Assembly: GCF_025562715.2 (NCBI RefSeq)
Contig: NZ_JAPFCC010000001.1
Location: 1,072,501 to 1,136,500, forward strand
Reading direction: 5' to 3'
Length of the DNA: 64,000 nt
Origin: Endozoicomonas gorgoniicola
GTDB taxonomy: Bacteria; Pseudomonadota; Gammaproteobacteria; Pseudomonadales; Endozoicomonadaceae
This document shows, one piece after another, positions 8,260 to 17,187 of this stretch. Both the position numbers and the translations under genes were made by a program. Below the pieces are notes generated by a model. It worked only from the letters and a program-made list of their open reading frames with translations. It was not told the DNA's origin and searched no databases. How positions within the stretch are numbered: position 1 is the stretch's first letter; each line of letters starts with the position of its first letter.

Positions 8260-8952
8260 ATGAGTGAGAAGCCATCTCACAATCATGTCCGGGACCGCCT
8301 GAACGAGTCCCTATCAGCTACTCTCGATGGTCAGGCTTCTGAGCTGGAAATGCGCAGAGTTCTGGAAAAGCTGGGCAGTGATGATGACTTGCGTGCAACA
8401 GCACGTCGTTACCAGTTGGTTGGTGATGCGGTCAGGCATGAAACCAGCCAGTTTATGAATATTGATCTTTCTGCCAGCATCCGTGACAGGGTTGAGCGGG
8501 AAGAAGTAACCCATCAGATGCAGGAACAGCCTCAAATACAGCCAGTGGGCAGGATGACCAATGTTGTCAGCCTGCTGGATAGCTGGTGGTCTTCAATGGG
8601 GCGTGTGGCCGTTGCGGCGTCTGTCGCCTTTGCTGTGATTGTTGGTGTGCGTAACTTCAACCAGGTTGAAGAAGTGCATACTGTGGCAGATGTCTCCGAT
8701 CAGGCGACCCTTACCCAGCCATTGCAGATTTCCAGAAATGACTACGGAGCTTCCGGGATCCGCGCGGGTTACAACTCCCGCGAACATGACACGATTACTC
8801 CAGAACAACTGGCTCAGGCGCAAAACGTTGCCAGTCGGGCGACCCGCGAGCGTTTCCGTGCTTACGCTTTGCAGCACGCGGAAATGAGTGCGGTTCAGGG
8901 AGGTCAGGGCATGTTGCCCTTTGCGAGGTTGACCAGTTTCGACACACAGTGA
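8260..8952 (+). CDS. rseA: Anti-sigma-E factor RseA (MucA)
   Basis: Single-pass inner-membrane protein. The N-terminal cytoplasmic domain (residues 1-100, LNESLSATLDGQASELEMRRVLEKLG) binds RpoE; a transmembrane helix lies at about 115-131 (RVAVAASVAFAVIVGV); the periplasmic C-terminal half carries the RseB-binding region. Under envelope stress the periplasmic part is cut by DegS and the membrane part by RseP, releasing the sigma factor. The gene starts about 100 bases after rpoE and its stop overlaps the upstream candidate start of rseB. Confidence 0.93.
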   Translation: MSEKPSHNHVRDRLNESLSATLDGQASELEMRRVLEKLGSDDDLRATARRYQLVGDAVRHETSQFMNIDLSASIRDRVEREEVTHQMQEQPQIQPVGRMTNVVSLLDSWWSSMGRVAVAASVAFAVIVGVRNFNQVEEVHTVADVSDQATLTQPLQISRNDYGASGIRAGYNSREHDTITPEQLAQAQNVASRATRERFRAYALQHAEMSAVQGGQGMLPFARLTSFDTQ

Positions 8953-8957
8953 GCTTT

Positions 8958-10028
8958 ATGAAAGGAATGCATTTAAACAGGGGGAGTTTGGCGGCATTGC
9001 TGGTGTCTGTGCTGATGGTAGCGCCGGTAAAGGCGCAGGAAGCTGTTACCCCGAACCAGGCTGAATCAGCACCTTTATCGAGTGCGGCAGAACCCCCCCG
9101 GGCTTCAGAGCCCAGAGACTGGCTGGAGAGCATGGCGGAAGCCACTCGTCAGCTGACTTACCGTGGACACTTTGTCTATCAACAGGGTTCAAGCCTGGAA
9201 ACACTGTCTGTATTACACACTAATCAGGGCGGCAATGAGAAAGAACTGATTCGCTATCTGGATGGTCTGCCCAGGGAAATATTGCGCCATGGACGTGAGA
9301 TAACTTTCCTCAGTGCCGACCGCCCACCTGTCCGTTTTGAGCATGAGTCACTGATGCCTATGGTAGGGCGCTTTACCGGCAGTGACCTGGGTAAGTATTA
9401 TCAGCTGCGTCCTGCCGCGCTGGATCGGGTTGCCGGTCGTGAAGCCGTACAGTTGCTGGTAGTGCCGACCGACCGTTTCCGTTATGGTTATCAAATCTGG
9501 CTTGACCGGCAGAGCAGCCTGATGCTCAAGTCGGTCATGGTTGATAGTGAAGGTCGTATTATTGAGCGCATGCAGTTTACCAACCTTGAATTTACCGATC
9601 ACCTCTCAGAACAGGAAATAAAACTACTCAACCGTACGTCGAAAGGCCTGCCTGATGAAACGACTGTGACCATGAGTTCTCTGGAAAAGGGCGGTAATGG
9701 ACACTGGGGTTGGGAAGCGGGTTGGATTCCGGACGGGTTTGAAGTGCGTAACCGTACACGCCGCAAATCGCCAGTCAGTGAACGTATGGTGGACACTGTG
9801 ATTTACTCTGACGGCATTGCGAGTTTCTCGATCTTTGTCGAGCCGGATGAAACCAGAGTATTAAGCCAGTCATCTGAGCAGATTGGTTCGATGGCGGCGG
9901 TATCCAAAGTATTCCGCAATAACGATACTTATTTTCATGTCACGGTTGTTGGTGAAGTACCGCTGGGTACTGCTGAGCGGGTGGCGGTATCGGTTCGCCC
10001 CGCCAGTGATAAACAGGCTGAGAAGTAA
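8958..10028 (+). CDS. rseB: Sigma-E regulatory protein RseB (MucB)
   Basis: Periplasmic protein that binds RseA and shields it from DegS until mislocalised lipoprotein or LPS fragments displace it. A signal peptide is clear (MKGMHLNRGSLAALLVSVLM, cleavage likely after VKA). The mature protein has the MucB pattern: WLESMAEATRQLTYRGHFVYQ near its start and a C-terminal lobe with WEAGWIPDGFEV...YSDGIASFSIFVE. A GTG at 8949 overlapping the rseA stop is a possible alternative start. The stop overlaps the rseC ATG. Confidence 0.93.
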   Translation: MKGMHLNRGSLAALLVSVLMVAPVKAQEAVTPNQAESAPLSSAAEPPRASEPRDWLESMAEATRQLTYRGHFVYQQGSSLETLSVLHTNQGGNEKELIRYLDGLPREILRHGREITFLSADRPPVRFEHESLMPMVGRFTGSDLGKYYQLRPAALDRVAGREAVQLLVVPTDRFRYGYQIWLDRQSSLMLKSVMVDSEGRIIERMQFTNLEFTDHLSEQEIKLLNRTSKGLPDETTVTMSSLEKGGNGHWGWEAGWIPDGFEVRNRTRRKSPVSERMVDTVIYSDGIASFSIFVEPDETRVLSQSSEQIGSMAAVSKVFRNNDTYFHVTVVGEVPLGTAERVAVSVRPASDKQAEK

Positions 10029-10510
10029 TGATTGAAGAGCAAGGCCGGGTGGTGACCGTAGAAGATGGTGCTGTCTGGGTTGAATCCATTCGTAAGACAA
10101 CCTGCTCCAGTTGTAGCGCCAAAAACGGCTGTGGGCAGCACTTGGCAGAAAAGTACAAAAGCAGTAAAACGCATTCCTACATTCGGGCTGTCAATGAAAC
10201 CGGATCAGCCATCAAAGAGTACGATGAAGTTGTTATTGGTATCCCTGAAGATTCTCTGATGAAAGCCTCCATGGTCGTTTACCTGCTGCCGCTGTTAAGT
10301 ATGATGGCAGGCTTGTGGCTTGGCAGTTTTCTGGTTCTGGGTGACCTGGCTACAGTACTGCTGGCGCTGTCAGGTCTGGCAGCGGGTTTTGTGCCTGTCC
10401 GAATGCTTGGACAAAAAGCCGGTGAACTGTGTCGGGTTCAGGTGCTGAAGGTAATCCCAAGGCAGCTGGATGAGCCGGAACTGGTACCAATGCGGCCCTG
10501 GGTTGCCTGA
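10028..10510 (+). CDS. rseC: SoxR-reducing/sigma-E protein RseC (MucC)
   Basis: Inner-membrane protein of 160 residues. The N-terminal domain carries the conserved cysteines C26-x2-C29-x5-C35 (TTCSSCSAKNGCGQ); two transmembrane helices follow (about residues 79-125, VVYLLPLLSMMAGLWLGSF then VLLALSGLAAGFVPV). RseC is linked to sigma-E control and to the Rsx system that reduces SoxR. The ATG overlaps the rseB stop by one base, so translation is coupled. Confidence 0.92.
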   Translation: MIEEQGRVVTVEDGAVWVESIRKTTCSSCSAKNGCGQHLAEKYKSSKTHSYIRAVNETGSAIKEYDEVVIGIPEDSLMKASMVVYLLPLLSMMAGLWLGSFLVLGDLATVLLALSGLAAGFVPVRMLGQKAGELCRVQVLKVIPRQLDEPELVPMRPWVA

Positions 10511-10523
10511 CCTGCATGAACTC

Positions 10524-10540
10524 TGACAGCAGTGCTGTCA
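10524..10540 (+). other. Hairpin after rseC; csp upstream region
   Basis: A 7-bp stem (TGACAGC with its complement) on a 3-base loop just past the rseC stop, without a T tract; it may slow or stabilise the operon's 3' end. The stretch 10541-10908 holds no gene that I can support; it is likely the promoter and long 5' leader of the cold-shock gene, as is usual for csp genes. A TATACT box at 10714 is a weak -10 candidate. Confidence 0.4.
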
Positions 10541-10914
10541 ATGGGTGCATTCTCAAAGTCTGACAGTTCTGAGTATCCAGAGAACAGCTTCGCTAAAAGC
10601 ACGACATCTGTCAGGAGAGCCAATACGCACTGTTAACCTGAATGGCTTATGTCAAGAGAACCTGAAGGCAGAGTTTTTTATTGGTATGCTGGTGTCAACA
10701 ATAAAAATTGGTTTATACTAGTTGCCGATAGCTCGAAGCCATGTAAAATGGGCGCCACGTTATAAGTGTGTTTGATTCTTTATGTATAGATTTAGTGTTC
10801 CGAGAGTAGTATCTCGTCCTGTTCTACCATAAGTAATAACAAATCTTCTAGCTTGACTGTCATTCATGCCATAGGGGCTGAATGGCTTACTTTGCTTAAA
10901 AACAGGATATGATT

Positions 10915-11121
10915 ATGTCTACTACTACCGGTACCGTTAAGTGGTTCAACGAAGAGAAAGGTTTTGGTTTTATCGCTCAGGACAATGGTCCTGACGTGTT
11001 TGCCCACTTCCGTCAGATCGTTGGTGACGGCTTCAAGACTTTGAAAGAAGGTCAGCAGGTTGAATTTCGAGTGACTCAGGGCCAGAAGGGTCCTCAGGCT
11101 GAAGATATTCGTCCTCTGTAA
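10915..11121 (+). CDS. Cold-shock domain protein
   Basis: CspA-family single-strand nucleic-acid binding protein of 68 residues. RNP1 is KGFGFIAQD and RNP2 is DVFAHFRQI, with the family opening TGTVKWFNEEKG. I chose the ATG at 10915 because AGGA at 10904-10907 is correctly spaced for it and too close to the ATG at 10909. Such proteins act as RNA chaperones, in the cold or constitutively. The terminator directly downstream hosts a group II intron. Confidence 0.95.
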   Translation: MSTTTGTVKWFNEEKGFGFIAQDNGPDVFAHFRQIVGDGFKTLKEGQQVEFRVTQGQKGPQAEDIRPL

Positions 11122-11172
11122 GGATTGAGTTACATCATTGACGATGTAATTTCGCACTTCATGCAAGTGAAG

Positions 11173-11206
11173 AAAAAGGCAACACCCTGAGGTGTTGCCT
11201 TTTTTT
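11173..11206 (+). terminator. Intrinsic terminator of csp gene
   Basis: GGCAACACC with its complement on a 4-base loop, extended by A:T pairs, then a T tract to 11206. Two smaller hairpins precede it (11130-11149 and 11157-11170). The intron begins at the next base, so the T tract is its 5' exon. Confidence 0.92.
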
Positions 11207-11935
11207 GTTTGCCCAGCGAAGCGGGCAAACCCGTCAGGCTGAAAGAAGCCTGAGCCGCCCCGACTGAGGGGAAGGCAATCTGAATGGCAAGGGCGTAACT
11301 GGCCAACGGTTGGGTCTGAAGGAAGCCATAGGAAGTCAGAGGTACACAGCGCAAGCGAACCTGATTCGGCAGGTTGGGAGCGGCAAGCGTGCGAAATAGC
11401 GCAAAGCCCGATACTCAGTCAGTCCCAACTCTGTGCTTGAGGGTGGCATTTCTGACAGGGAACCGTTTAGTAACTGGGGAAGCCTGGCATCAATCTCTGA
11501 ATCTCAGGGGCTGTTATCGCAAGAGGAAACTCAAGGGTAACAGTGGTGTGAGGTGGCAGATGATCCTGTAGTAGTGATGAAATTCCGGCCTGTGAAGGCG
11601 GGTAACCGTTCGGAGGGCAAAACCGGAATGACTACAGCCAGAGTGACTGTAGGGCATGTGTCGTCAAAAGCGGCAGATGTTGCGAAGGGGTGAAGCATTC
11701 TTAAAGAACAGTCAGACCGCAGGAATGACACTGTGAGCGCACAAGCTGCCTGACGAGGCAGGACATCTTCGGCTGGTGAGGTTGGGAACAATCCTGCTAA
11801 AAGAAAGAGCCGCGCTCGGGAGTAAAGGACAGGTAGCAGGTAGATTGCCTTGAGCCAGAACGCCTGTGAATGTCCATGAAGAATCCGGCCACAGTAGAAG
11901 GATGGCGCAATCTGTCTGTCGTGAGACAGTAACTG

Positions 11936-13201
11936 ATGAGAGTATATTATAGCCTGTATGGGCGCTTGCTGACGATGGAAGCGCTTTACAACGGATTCAA
12001 AAAGGTATGGAAAGCGAAAGGTGCGGCCGGAATAGATGGGCAGAGCCTGAGCGACTACGCCTCGAATCTGCGTGGGAATCTTGAACAGTTACTGCTTGAA
12101 TTGCGGGAAAAGCGCTACAAACCGCTACCGGTAAAGCGTGTAGAAATCGACAAAGAAGACGGTGGAAAGCGTCTGCTGGGAATCCCCGCAGTAAAAGACC
12201 GAATCGTCCAACAAGCACTTCTAAATATCCTGACCCCGATCTTTGATCCGGACTTCCACCCGTCCAGCTATGGGTATAGACCGAATCGAAGCTGCCATCA
12301 AGCCATTACCAAGGCGACCCTGTTCATACGGAAGTACGACAGACGCTGGGTGGTGGACATGGACTTGTCCAAATGCTTTGACCGACTCGACCACGAGTTA
12401 ATTCTCAAGGCGTTCAGGCACAAAGTGGCAGATGGAAGCATCCTGAACCTGATCAGAATGTTCCTGAAAAGCGGGGTGATGGTTGGCTATCAACTGGAAG
12501 CCACGGAAACAGGCAGTCCACAGGGCGGAGTGATCAGTCCCTTAATCTCAAACGTCTATCTTGATGCGTTTGATCAGGAAATGATGCGACGCAAGCACAG
12601 GATTGTCCGCTATGCGGACGATATCCTGATTCTGTGTGGCTCCAAAGCAGCGGCAGAAAACGCTCTGAAAGTGGCGACCAAAGTACTGGAGCAAGACCTG
12701 AAACTGACGGTCAACCAGAATAAAACACACATAGCCCATAGCGGCGAGGGTGTGAAATTTCTGGGAGTTGAAATCCTGAGCAGCTATACGCGCATACAGG
12801 AAAAGAAGCTCAACGCACTGAAAGCAAAGGTAAAGCGAATCACGAAAAGGAATCGGGGAACGAACCTTGAAGGAGTAATCCGAGAACTGAACCCTGTGAT
12901 ACGAGGATTTGCTAATTACTTCAGGATAGCGAACTGTAGTCGTGAATTAAAACGGCTGACAGGATGGATGAGGCGCAGGCTGAGATGTTTACAACTGAAA
13001 CAGTGGAAGAAACCAGCGAAGCTGCATCGTCGGCTGAAGCAACTGGGTTACAAGCCACCATTTAAGTACATCAAAATGCGTTCATGGAGAAATGCGTGCA
13101 GTCCCCTGTCGCATTTAGCCATGCCGAACAACTGGTTCAATGAGATAAAGTTGTTCAATTTGGAAGGCGTTAAAACGGGCGTTCTTGCCCCTTATTGTTA
13201 A
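11936..13201 (+). CDS. ltrA: Group II intron reverse transcriptase/maturase
   Basis: A 421-residue intron-encoded protein. RT domain: KGAAGIDGQSL (RT0/1), RLLGIPAVKDRIVQQAL (RT2), SSYGYRPNRSCHQAI, the catalytic-site block WVVDMDLSKCFDRLDH (RT3), TGSPQGGVISPLISNVYLD (RT4) and the YADD motif in RYADDILILC (RT5). The maturase/thumb region contains VIRGFANYF and the C-terminal LYNWF-like basic segment. No HNH endonuclease domain follows, as in class C introns. It promotes splicing of its own intron and reverse transcription into new DNA sites. The frame appears intact. Confidence 0.95.
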   Translation: MRVYYSLYGRLLTMEALYNGFKKVWKAKGAAGIDGQSLSDYASNLRGNLEQLLLELREKRYKPLPVKRVEIDKEDGGKRLLGIPAVKDRIVQQALLNILTPIFDPDFHPSSYGYRPNRSCHQAITKATLFIRKYDRRWVVDMDLSKCFDRLDHELILKAFRHKVADGSILNLIRMFLKSGVMVGYQLEATETGSPQGGVISPLISNVYLDAFDQEMMRRKHRIVRYADDILILCGSKAAAENALKVATKVLEQDLKLTVNQNKTHIAHSGEGVKFLGVEILSSYTRIQEKKLNALKAKVKRITKRNRGTNLEGVIRELNPVIRGFANYFRIANCSRELKRLTGWMRRRLRCLQLKQWKKPAKLHRRLKQLGYKPPFKYIKMRSWRNACSPLSHLAMPNNWFNEIKLFNLEGVKTGVLAPYC

Positions 13202-13217
13202 GGGATAGAGAGTGCAG

Positions 13218-13248
13218 GAGCCGTGTACGAGGTCCGTACGCACGGTTC
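13218..13248 (+). ncRNA. Group II intron domain V
   Basis: A short hairpin starting GAGCCGTG and ending CACGGTTC, with the catalytic AGC triad at its base and a tetraloop-like tip. This is the most conserved part of group II intron RNA and forms its active site. Confidence 0.85.
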
Positions 13249-13286
13249 TGTGGGAAGGACGGGGCAATAGCCCCGCCTTACCTAAT

Positions 13287-13609
13287 GTGCTGAACAGAAA
13301 TCAGTTGCTCAGAAGGTCAAACAGCAAAAAATAAATGTGTATAAACTTTTTATCTTTTGCAGTAAAAAAGTTCTGCGATAACGCTCCGGGAATTTTGGTA
13401 GCATTACTCAGGGTGCTTAATGTCCAGAACGGCTCTTTAGGAAATGTTTACAGAAGTTTGGCAAGCAGGATACAGATTAACCGGACTTAAAGCGCTATTT
13501 TATAACCTTGTGCAGAGCTGAAGGCGGTAAGTCGAAGCAGAGAAAAATCGCCCGATAGCCAGGCTCAAAATCTACAGGAATATCACCTGAACCAGGAGGA
13601 GTCAGCTTC
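13287..13609 (+). other. Gap between intron and mucD
   Basis: No gene seen. The region is the intron's 3' exon and the upstream region of mucD. I looked for a second sigma-E promoter and found no good pair of boxes. A ribosome binding site (AGGAGG-like, in CCAGGAGGAGTCAGC) lies before the mucD ATG. Confidence 0.5.
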
Positions 13610-15097
13610 ATGAAAGTTGGGGAAACCATTTTGAAGAGAGGTGGCAGGCAGGGGACTTCTCATCTCATTAAAACATCACTGCAACTCATCGGTGCCTTTT
13701 TGCTCACAACACTACTGGTGGGTGCTGTACCTATTGTCAAACCGCCTGCCAATATGCAGGTCTTGCCAGACTTTGCCACGCTGTTTGAACAGGCGTCGCC
13801 AGCCGTCGTCAATGTCAGTACGTTATCTACCCCGAAGAATAATCGCAGTCAGTTCTATGGTCCGGGTGGTGAAGATTTGCCTGAAATTTTTCGGCGTTAT
13901 TTTGGTGTGCCGATACCGGATGAACCATCCGGCGGACGCCCACAACCCATGTCGTTAGGTTCGGGTTTTATTATCTCAGATGATGGTTACATTCTTACCA
14001 ATAACCATGTGGTCGATGGAGCTGACACCATTATCGTTCGACTCAGTGATCGCAGTGAAAAAACAGCAGAGCTGATTGGTGCCGACAAGCGTTCAGACCT
14101 GGCACTTCTTAAAATCAAGTCAGACCGGAAGCTGCCGGTGGTAAAAATGGGTCGTTCTGATGAAGTTCGCCCGGGGGAATGGGTAGCTGCTATTGGCTCC
14201 CCCTTTAACTTTGAGTACTCCATTACCAAAGGTATTGTCAGTGCTAAGAATCGCAGTCTGCCGAGTGATTCCTACGTACCGTTCATTCAGACTGATGTAC
14301 CAATCAATCCGGGTAACTCGGGCGGTCCTCTGTTTAATATGAGCGGCGAGGTGATTGGTATTAACTCTCAGATCTTTACCCGCTCCGGTGGTTTTATGGG
14401 GCTGTCTTTTGCCATTCCGGCTGATCATGTGAGCTGGGCTGTGGCGCAACTGAAAGATAAAGGCTATGTCACTCGTGGCTGGCTGGGCGTTGCGATTCAG
14501 GAGGTCGATCGCGATCTGGCAGAATCCTTTGGGCTGGACAAACCGATGGGCGCCCTGATCAGTCAGGTCGTTCCCGGAGGTCCGGCTGACAAGGCTAAGC
14601 TGCAGCCGGGTGATGTGATTGTCAAACTGAATGGCAAAGACATACTGCGTTCCGGCAGTTTGCCGATGGCGGTAGGGGTGATCACTCCGGGTGACAAGGC
14701 TGAAGTCGAGCTGATTCGTAACGGCAAACGCAAAACCCTGATGGTTGAAGTCGGTGAGCTGCCTGACGAACATGCGAGTCGCACTGAGAAGAAAGCCAAA
14801 GCTGACACCAGTAACCGCCTCGGGATTCAGGTAGAAACCCTTAATGATGACTATCGCAACAAGCTGCGCCTTGATGACGATGCCAAAGGTGTTGTGGTGA
14901 CCAGTCTGACTTCTGGGGTTGGTCGCAGTATTGGTCTTCGTCAGGGGGATGTGATTACTCATCTGGATAATCAGCCGGTAAAGACCTTGAAAGAATTTGA
15001 CGAGACTGTACGCAAGTTGCCGAAAAATCGCTCAATTTCCATGCGGGTTGTGCGTCAGGGGCGTCCTGCCTATATTTCTTTCCGTCTGACGGATTAA
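13610..15097 (+). CDS. mucD: Periplasmic serine protease MucD (DegP/HtrA family)
   Basis: HtrA-type protease and chaperone that degrades misfolded envelope proteins. An N-terminal signal anchor or signal peptide (about residues 20-42, LIKTSLQLIGAFLLTTLLVG) is followed by a trypsin-like domain with the catalytic triad His133 (TNNHVVDG), Asp163 (RSDLALLKI) and Ser237 (NPGNSGGPL), then two PDZ domains. 495 residues is normal for MucD/DegP. In Pseudomonas it closes the algU-mucABCD operon; here the csp gene and an intron separate it from rseC, so it probably has its own promoter. Confidence 0.95.
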   Translation: MKVGETILKRGGRQGTSHLIKTSLQLIGAFLLTTLLVGAVPIVKPPANMQVLPDFATLFEQASPAVVNVSTLSTPKNNRSQFYGPGGEDLPEIFRRYFGVPIPDEPSGGRPQPMSLGSGFIISDDGYILTNNHVVDGADTIIVRLSDRSEKTAELIGADKRSDLALLKIKSDRKLPVVKMGRSDEVRPGEWVAAIGSPFNFEYSITKGIVSAKNRSLPSDSYVPFIQTDVPINPGNSGGPLFNMSGEVIGINSQIFTRSGGFMGLSFAIPADHVSWAVAQLKDKGYVTRGWLGVAIQEVDRDLAESFGLDKPMGALISQVVPGGPADKAKLQPGDVIVKLNGKDILRSGSLPMAVGVITPGDKAEVELIRNGKRKTLMVEVGELPDEHASRTEKKAKADTSNRLGIQVETLNDDYRNKLRLDDDAKGVVVTSLTSGVGRSIGLRQGDVITHLDNQPVKTLKEFDETVRKLPKNRSISMRVVRQGRPAYISFRLTD

Positions 15098-15319
15098 AGG
15101 TTTATCAGCCTGTTCGGGTCCGCAGTTGTGGAGTGGCGGCCCGACATGCTGTAGAATCTACTTTAATTACAGCAGCTTCAACTATCCCACCCTGTCGGTT
15201 TTTTTCAGCCGATGATGAAATGAGTGGCGGTGATGATGAAGACCCTGCAAGCTGAACAACTGTCCCCGTTGGAGTGGTAACACGCCTGGCGGGGACATCT
15301 TTTTTGTAGTGATGCAATC

Positions 15320-17119
15320 GTGAGCGATCTTAGCCGTATTCGGAATTTCAGTATTATTGCCCATATCGACCATGGCAAGTCGACATTGGCAGACCGTTTT
15401 ATCCAAACCTGTGGCGGCCTTTCCGACCGTGAAATGCAGGAACAGGTACTGGACTCCATGGAGCTTGAGCGTGAGCGCGGGATCACCATCAAGGCGCAAA
15501 GCGTAACTCTGGATTACACCGCCAAAGACGGTGAAACCTATCAGCTCAACTTTATCGACACTCCCGGACACGTAGACTTCTCTTATGAAGTTTCCCGCTC
15601 TCTGTCTGCCTGTGAAGGGGCGCTGCTGGTGGTAGACGCTGCTCAGGGTGTAGAGGCCCAGTCGGTAGCCAACTGTTACACCGCCATTGAGCAAGGGCTG
15701 GAAGTGATGCCCGTCCTGAACAAGATGGACCTGCCTCAGGCTGAACCTGAACGGGTTGCCCAGGAAATTGAAGAGATTATCGGTATTGATGCCCTTGAAG
15801 CGGTTCGCTGCTCCGCTAAGAGTGGTCTCGGCATTGAAGACGTTCTGGAAGAACTGGTGAAAACCATTCCAGCTCCGGAAGGCAACCTTGATGACGAGCT
15901 GCAGGCGTTGATTATCGACTCCTGGTTCGACAATTACCTTGGCATAGTCTCCCTGGTGCGCGTAAAACACGGTGTGCTGCGCAAGGGTGACAAGATTCTG
16001 GTGAAATCCACCGGTCAGGCTTATGGTGTCGATAACGTCGGTATCTTTACCCCGAAAATGGAAGCAACCGGTGAGCTGAAAGCCGGTGAAGTCGGCTATG
16101 TCATTGCGGGTATCAAGGACATTCACGGTGCGCCGGTCGGTGATACCCTGACCCACGCCAAAACCCCGGATGTAAAGGCGCTGCCGGGCTTCCAGAAAGT
16201 GAAGCCTCAGGTGTACGCCGGCCTGTTCCCGGTCAGCTCTGATGATTTCGAGAACTTCCGCGAAGCTCTGGAAAAACTGAGTCTCAACGACGCTTCCCTG
16301 TTCTACGAGCCGGAAAGCTCTGATGCGCTGGGTTTTGGTTTCCGCTGTGGTTTCCTGGGCATGCTGCACATGGAAATCATTCAGGAGCGTCTGGAACGTG
16401 AATACAATCTGGATCTGATCACCACAGCGCCCACCGTAATCTACGAAGTAGAAATGAAAAATGGTGATGTGGTCGAGGTTGATAACCCGTCCCGCCTGCC
16501 TGATCCGGCTTCTATTGAAGAAATCCGCGAACCGATTGTTCAGGCCAGTATTCTGGTACCTCAGGACTACCTGGGTAACGTGATCAGCCTGTGTGTCGAA
16601 CGTCGTGGCGTGCAGAAAGATATGCAGTTTACTGGCGGTCAGGTGTCTATCACCTATGATTTGCCAATGAATGAAGTAGTGCTGGACTTCTTTGATCGTA
16701 TCAAATCGGTCAGCCGTGGCTTTGCGTCGCTGGATTACAGCTTCGACCGCTTTGAGGCGGCCAGAATGGTGAAGCTGGATATCCTGATTAACGGCGAGAA
16801 AGTCGATGCACTGGCGCTGATTGCCCACAGGGATCACGCGATTCCCCGTGGTCGCTCACTGACTGAGAAAATGAAAGAGATCATTCCCCGTCAGATGTTC
16901 GACGTGGCGATTCAGGCGGCTGTGGGTGGTCAGATTGTTGCCCGTACCACTGTTAAGGCACTGCGCAAGAATGTAACGGCGAAGTGTTACGGTGGTGATG
17001 CCACTCGTAAACGTAAGCTGCTTGAAAAGCAGAAAGCGGGTAAGAAGCGTATGAAGCAGGTAGGCCGCGTAGAGATTCCGCAGGAAGCTTTCCTTGCGGT
17101 TTTGAAAGTGGACAAGTAA
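15320..17119 (+). CDS. lepA: Elongation factor 4 (LepA)
   Basis: Ribosome-associated translational GTPase with a role in back-translocation or initiation. G motifs are AHIDHGKST, DTPGHVD and NKMDLPQAEP; the EF-G-like domains follow, and the unique LepA C-terminal domain is present (GDVVEVDNPSRLPDP, then ARTTVKALRKNVTAKCYGGD and TRKRKLLEKQKAGKKRMK). 599 residues is the family length. The start is the codon GTG or ATG-equivalent at 15320 (VSDLSRIRNFSIIAHIDHG). It precedes lepB, the usual pair. Confidence 0.98.
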   Translation: MSDLSRIRNFSIIAHIDHGKSTLADRFIQTCGGLSDREMQEQVLDSMELERERGITIKAQSVTLDYTAKDGETYQLNFIDTPGHVDFSYEVSRSLSACEGALLVVDAAQGVEAQSVANCYTAIEQGLEVMPVLNKMDLPQAEPERVAQEIEEIIGIDALEAVRCSAKSGLGIEDVLEELVKTIPAPEGNLDDELQALIIDSWFDNYLGIVSLVRVKHGVLRKGDKILVKSTGQAYGVDNVGIFTPKMEATGELKAGEVGYVIAGIKDIHGAPVGDTLTHAKTPDVKALPGFQKVKPQVYAGLFPVSSDDFENFREALEKLSLNDASLFYEPESSDALGFGFRCGFLGMLHMEIIQERLEREYNLDLITTAPTVIYEVEMKNGDVVEVDNPSRLPDPASIEEIREPIVQASILVPQDYLGNVISLCVERRGVQKDMQFTGGQVSITYDLPMNEVVLDFFDRIKSVSRGFASLDYSFDRFEAARMVKLDILINGEKVDALALIAHRDHAIPRGRSLTEKMKEIIPRQMFDVAIQAAVGGQIVARTTVKALRKNVTAKCYGGDATRKRKLLEKQKAGKKRMKQVGRVEIPQEAFLAVLKVDK

Positions 17120-17187
17120 GAGAGGGCTTTTGCCTTCTTTATGTGAACGGTACAAAAATCAGATTAGGTGACTGAGAACAAATAACC

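Larger units (their letters stand above)
11207..13286 (+). mobile_element. Class C (IIC) group II intron
   Basis: About 2.08 kb retroelement. The 5' end is placed at GTTTGCCC (11207) because the first 150 bases resemble class C introns such as that of Oceanobacillus iheyensis (GAAGGCA, then TCTGAAGGAAGC). A structured leader of about 730 bases precedes the reverse-transcriptase gene. Domain V is at 13218-13248, and a domain VI-like stem leads to the 3' end near 13286 (CCTAAT). The encoded protein has no endonuclease domain. Insertion directly after a terminator T tract is the known preference of this class. The 3' boundary is less certain than the 5' one, by a few bases. Confidence 0.87.

Noticed and set aside
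14120..14962. A 280-codon frame antisense to mucD
   Set aside because: It is a shadow frame with no motif and no start signal.
15182..16837. A 551-codon open frame antisense to lepA
   Set aside because: It is the codon-bias shadow of lepA. Its composition is not protein-like and it has no start context.
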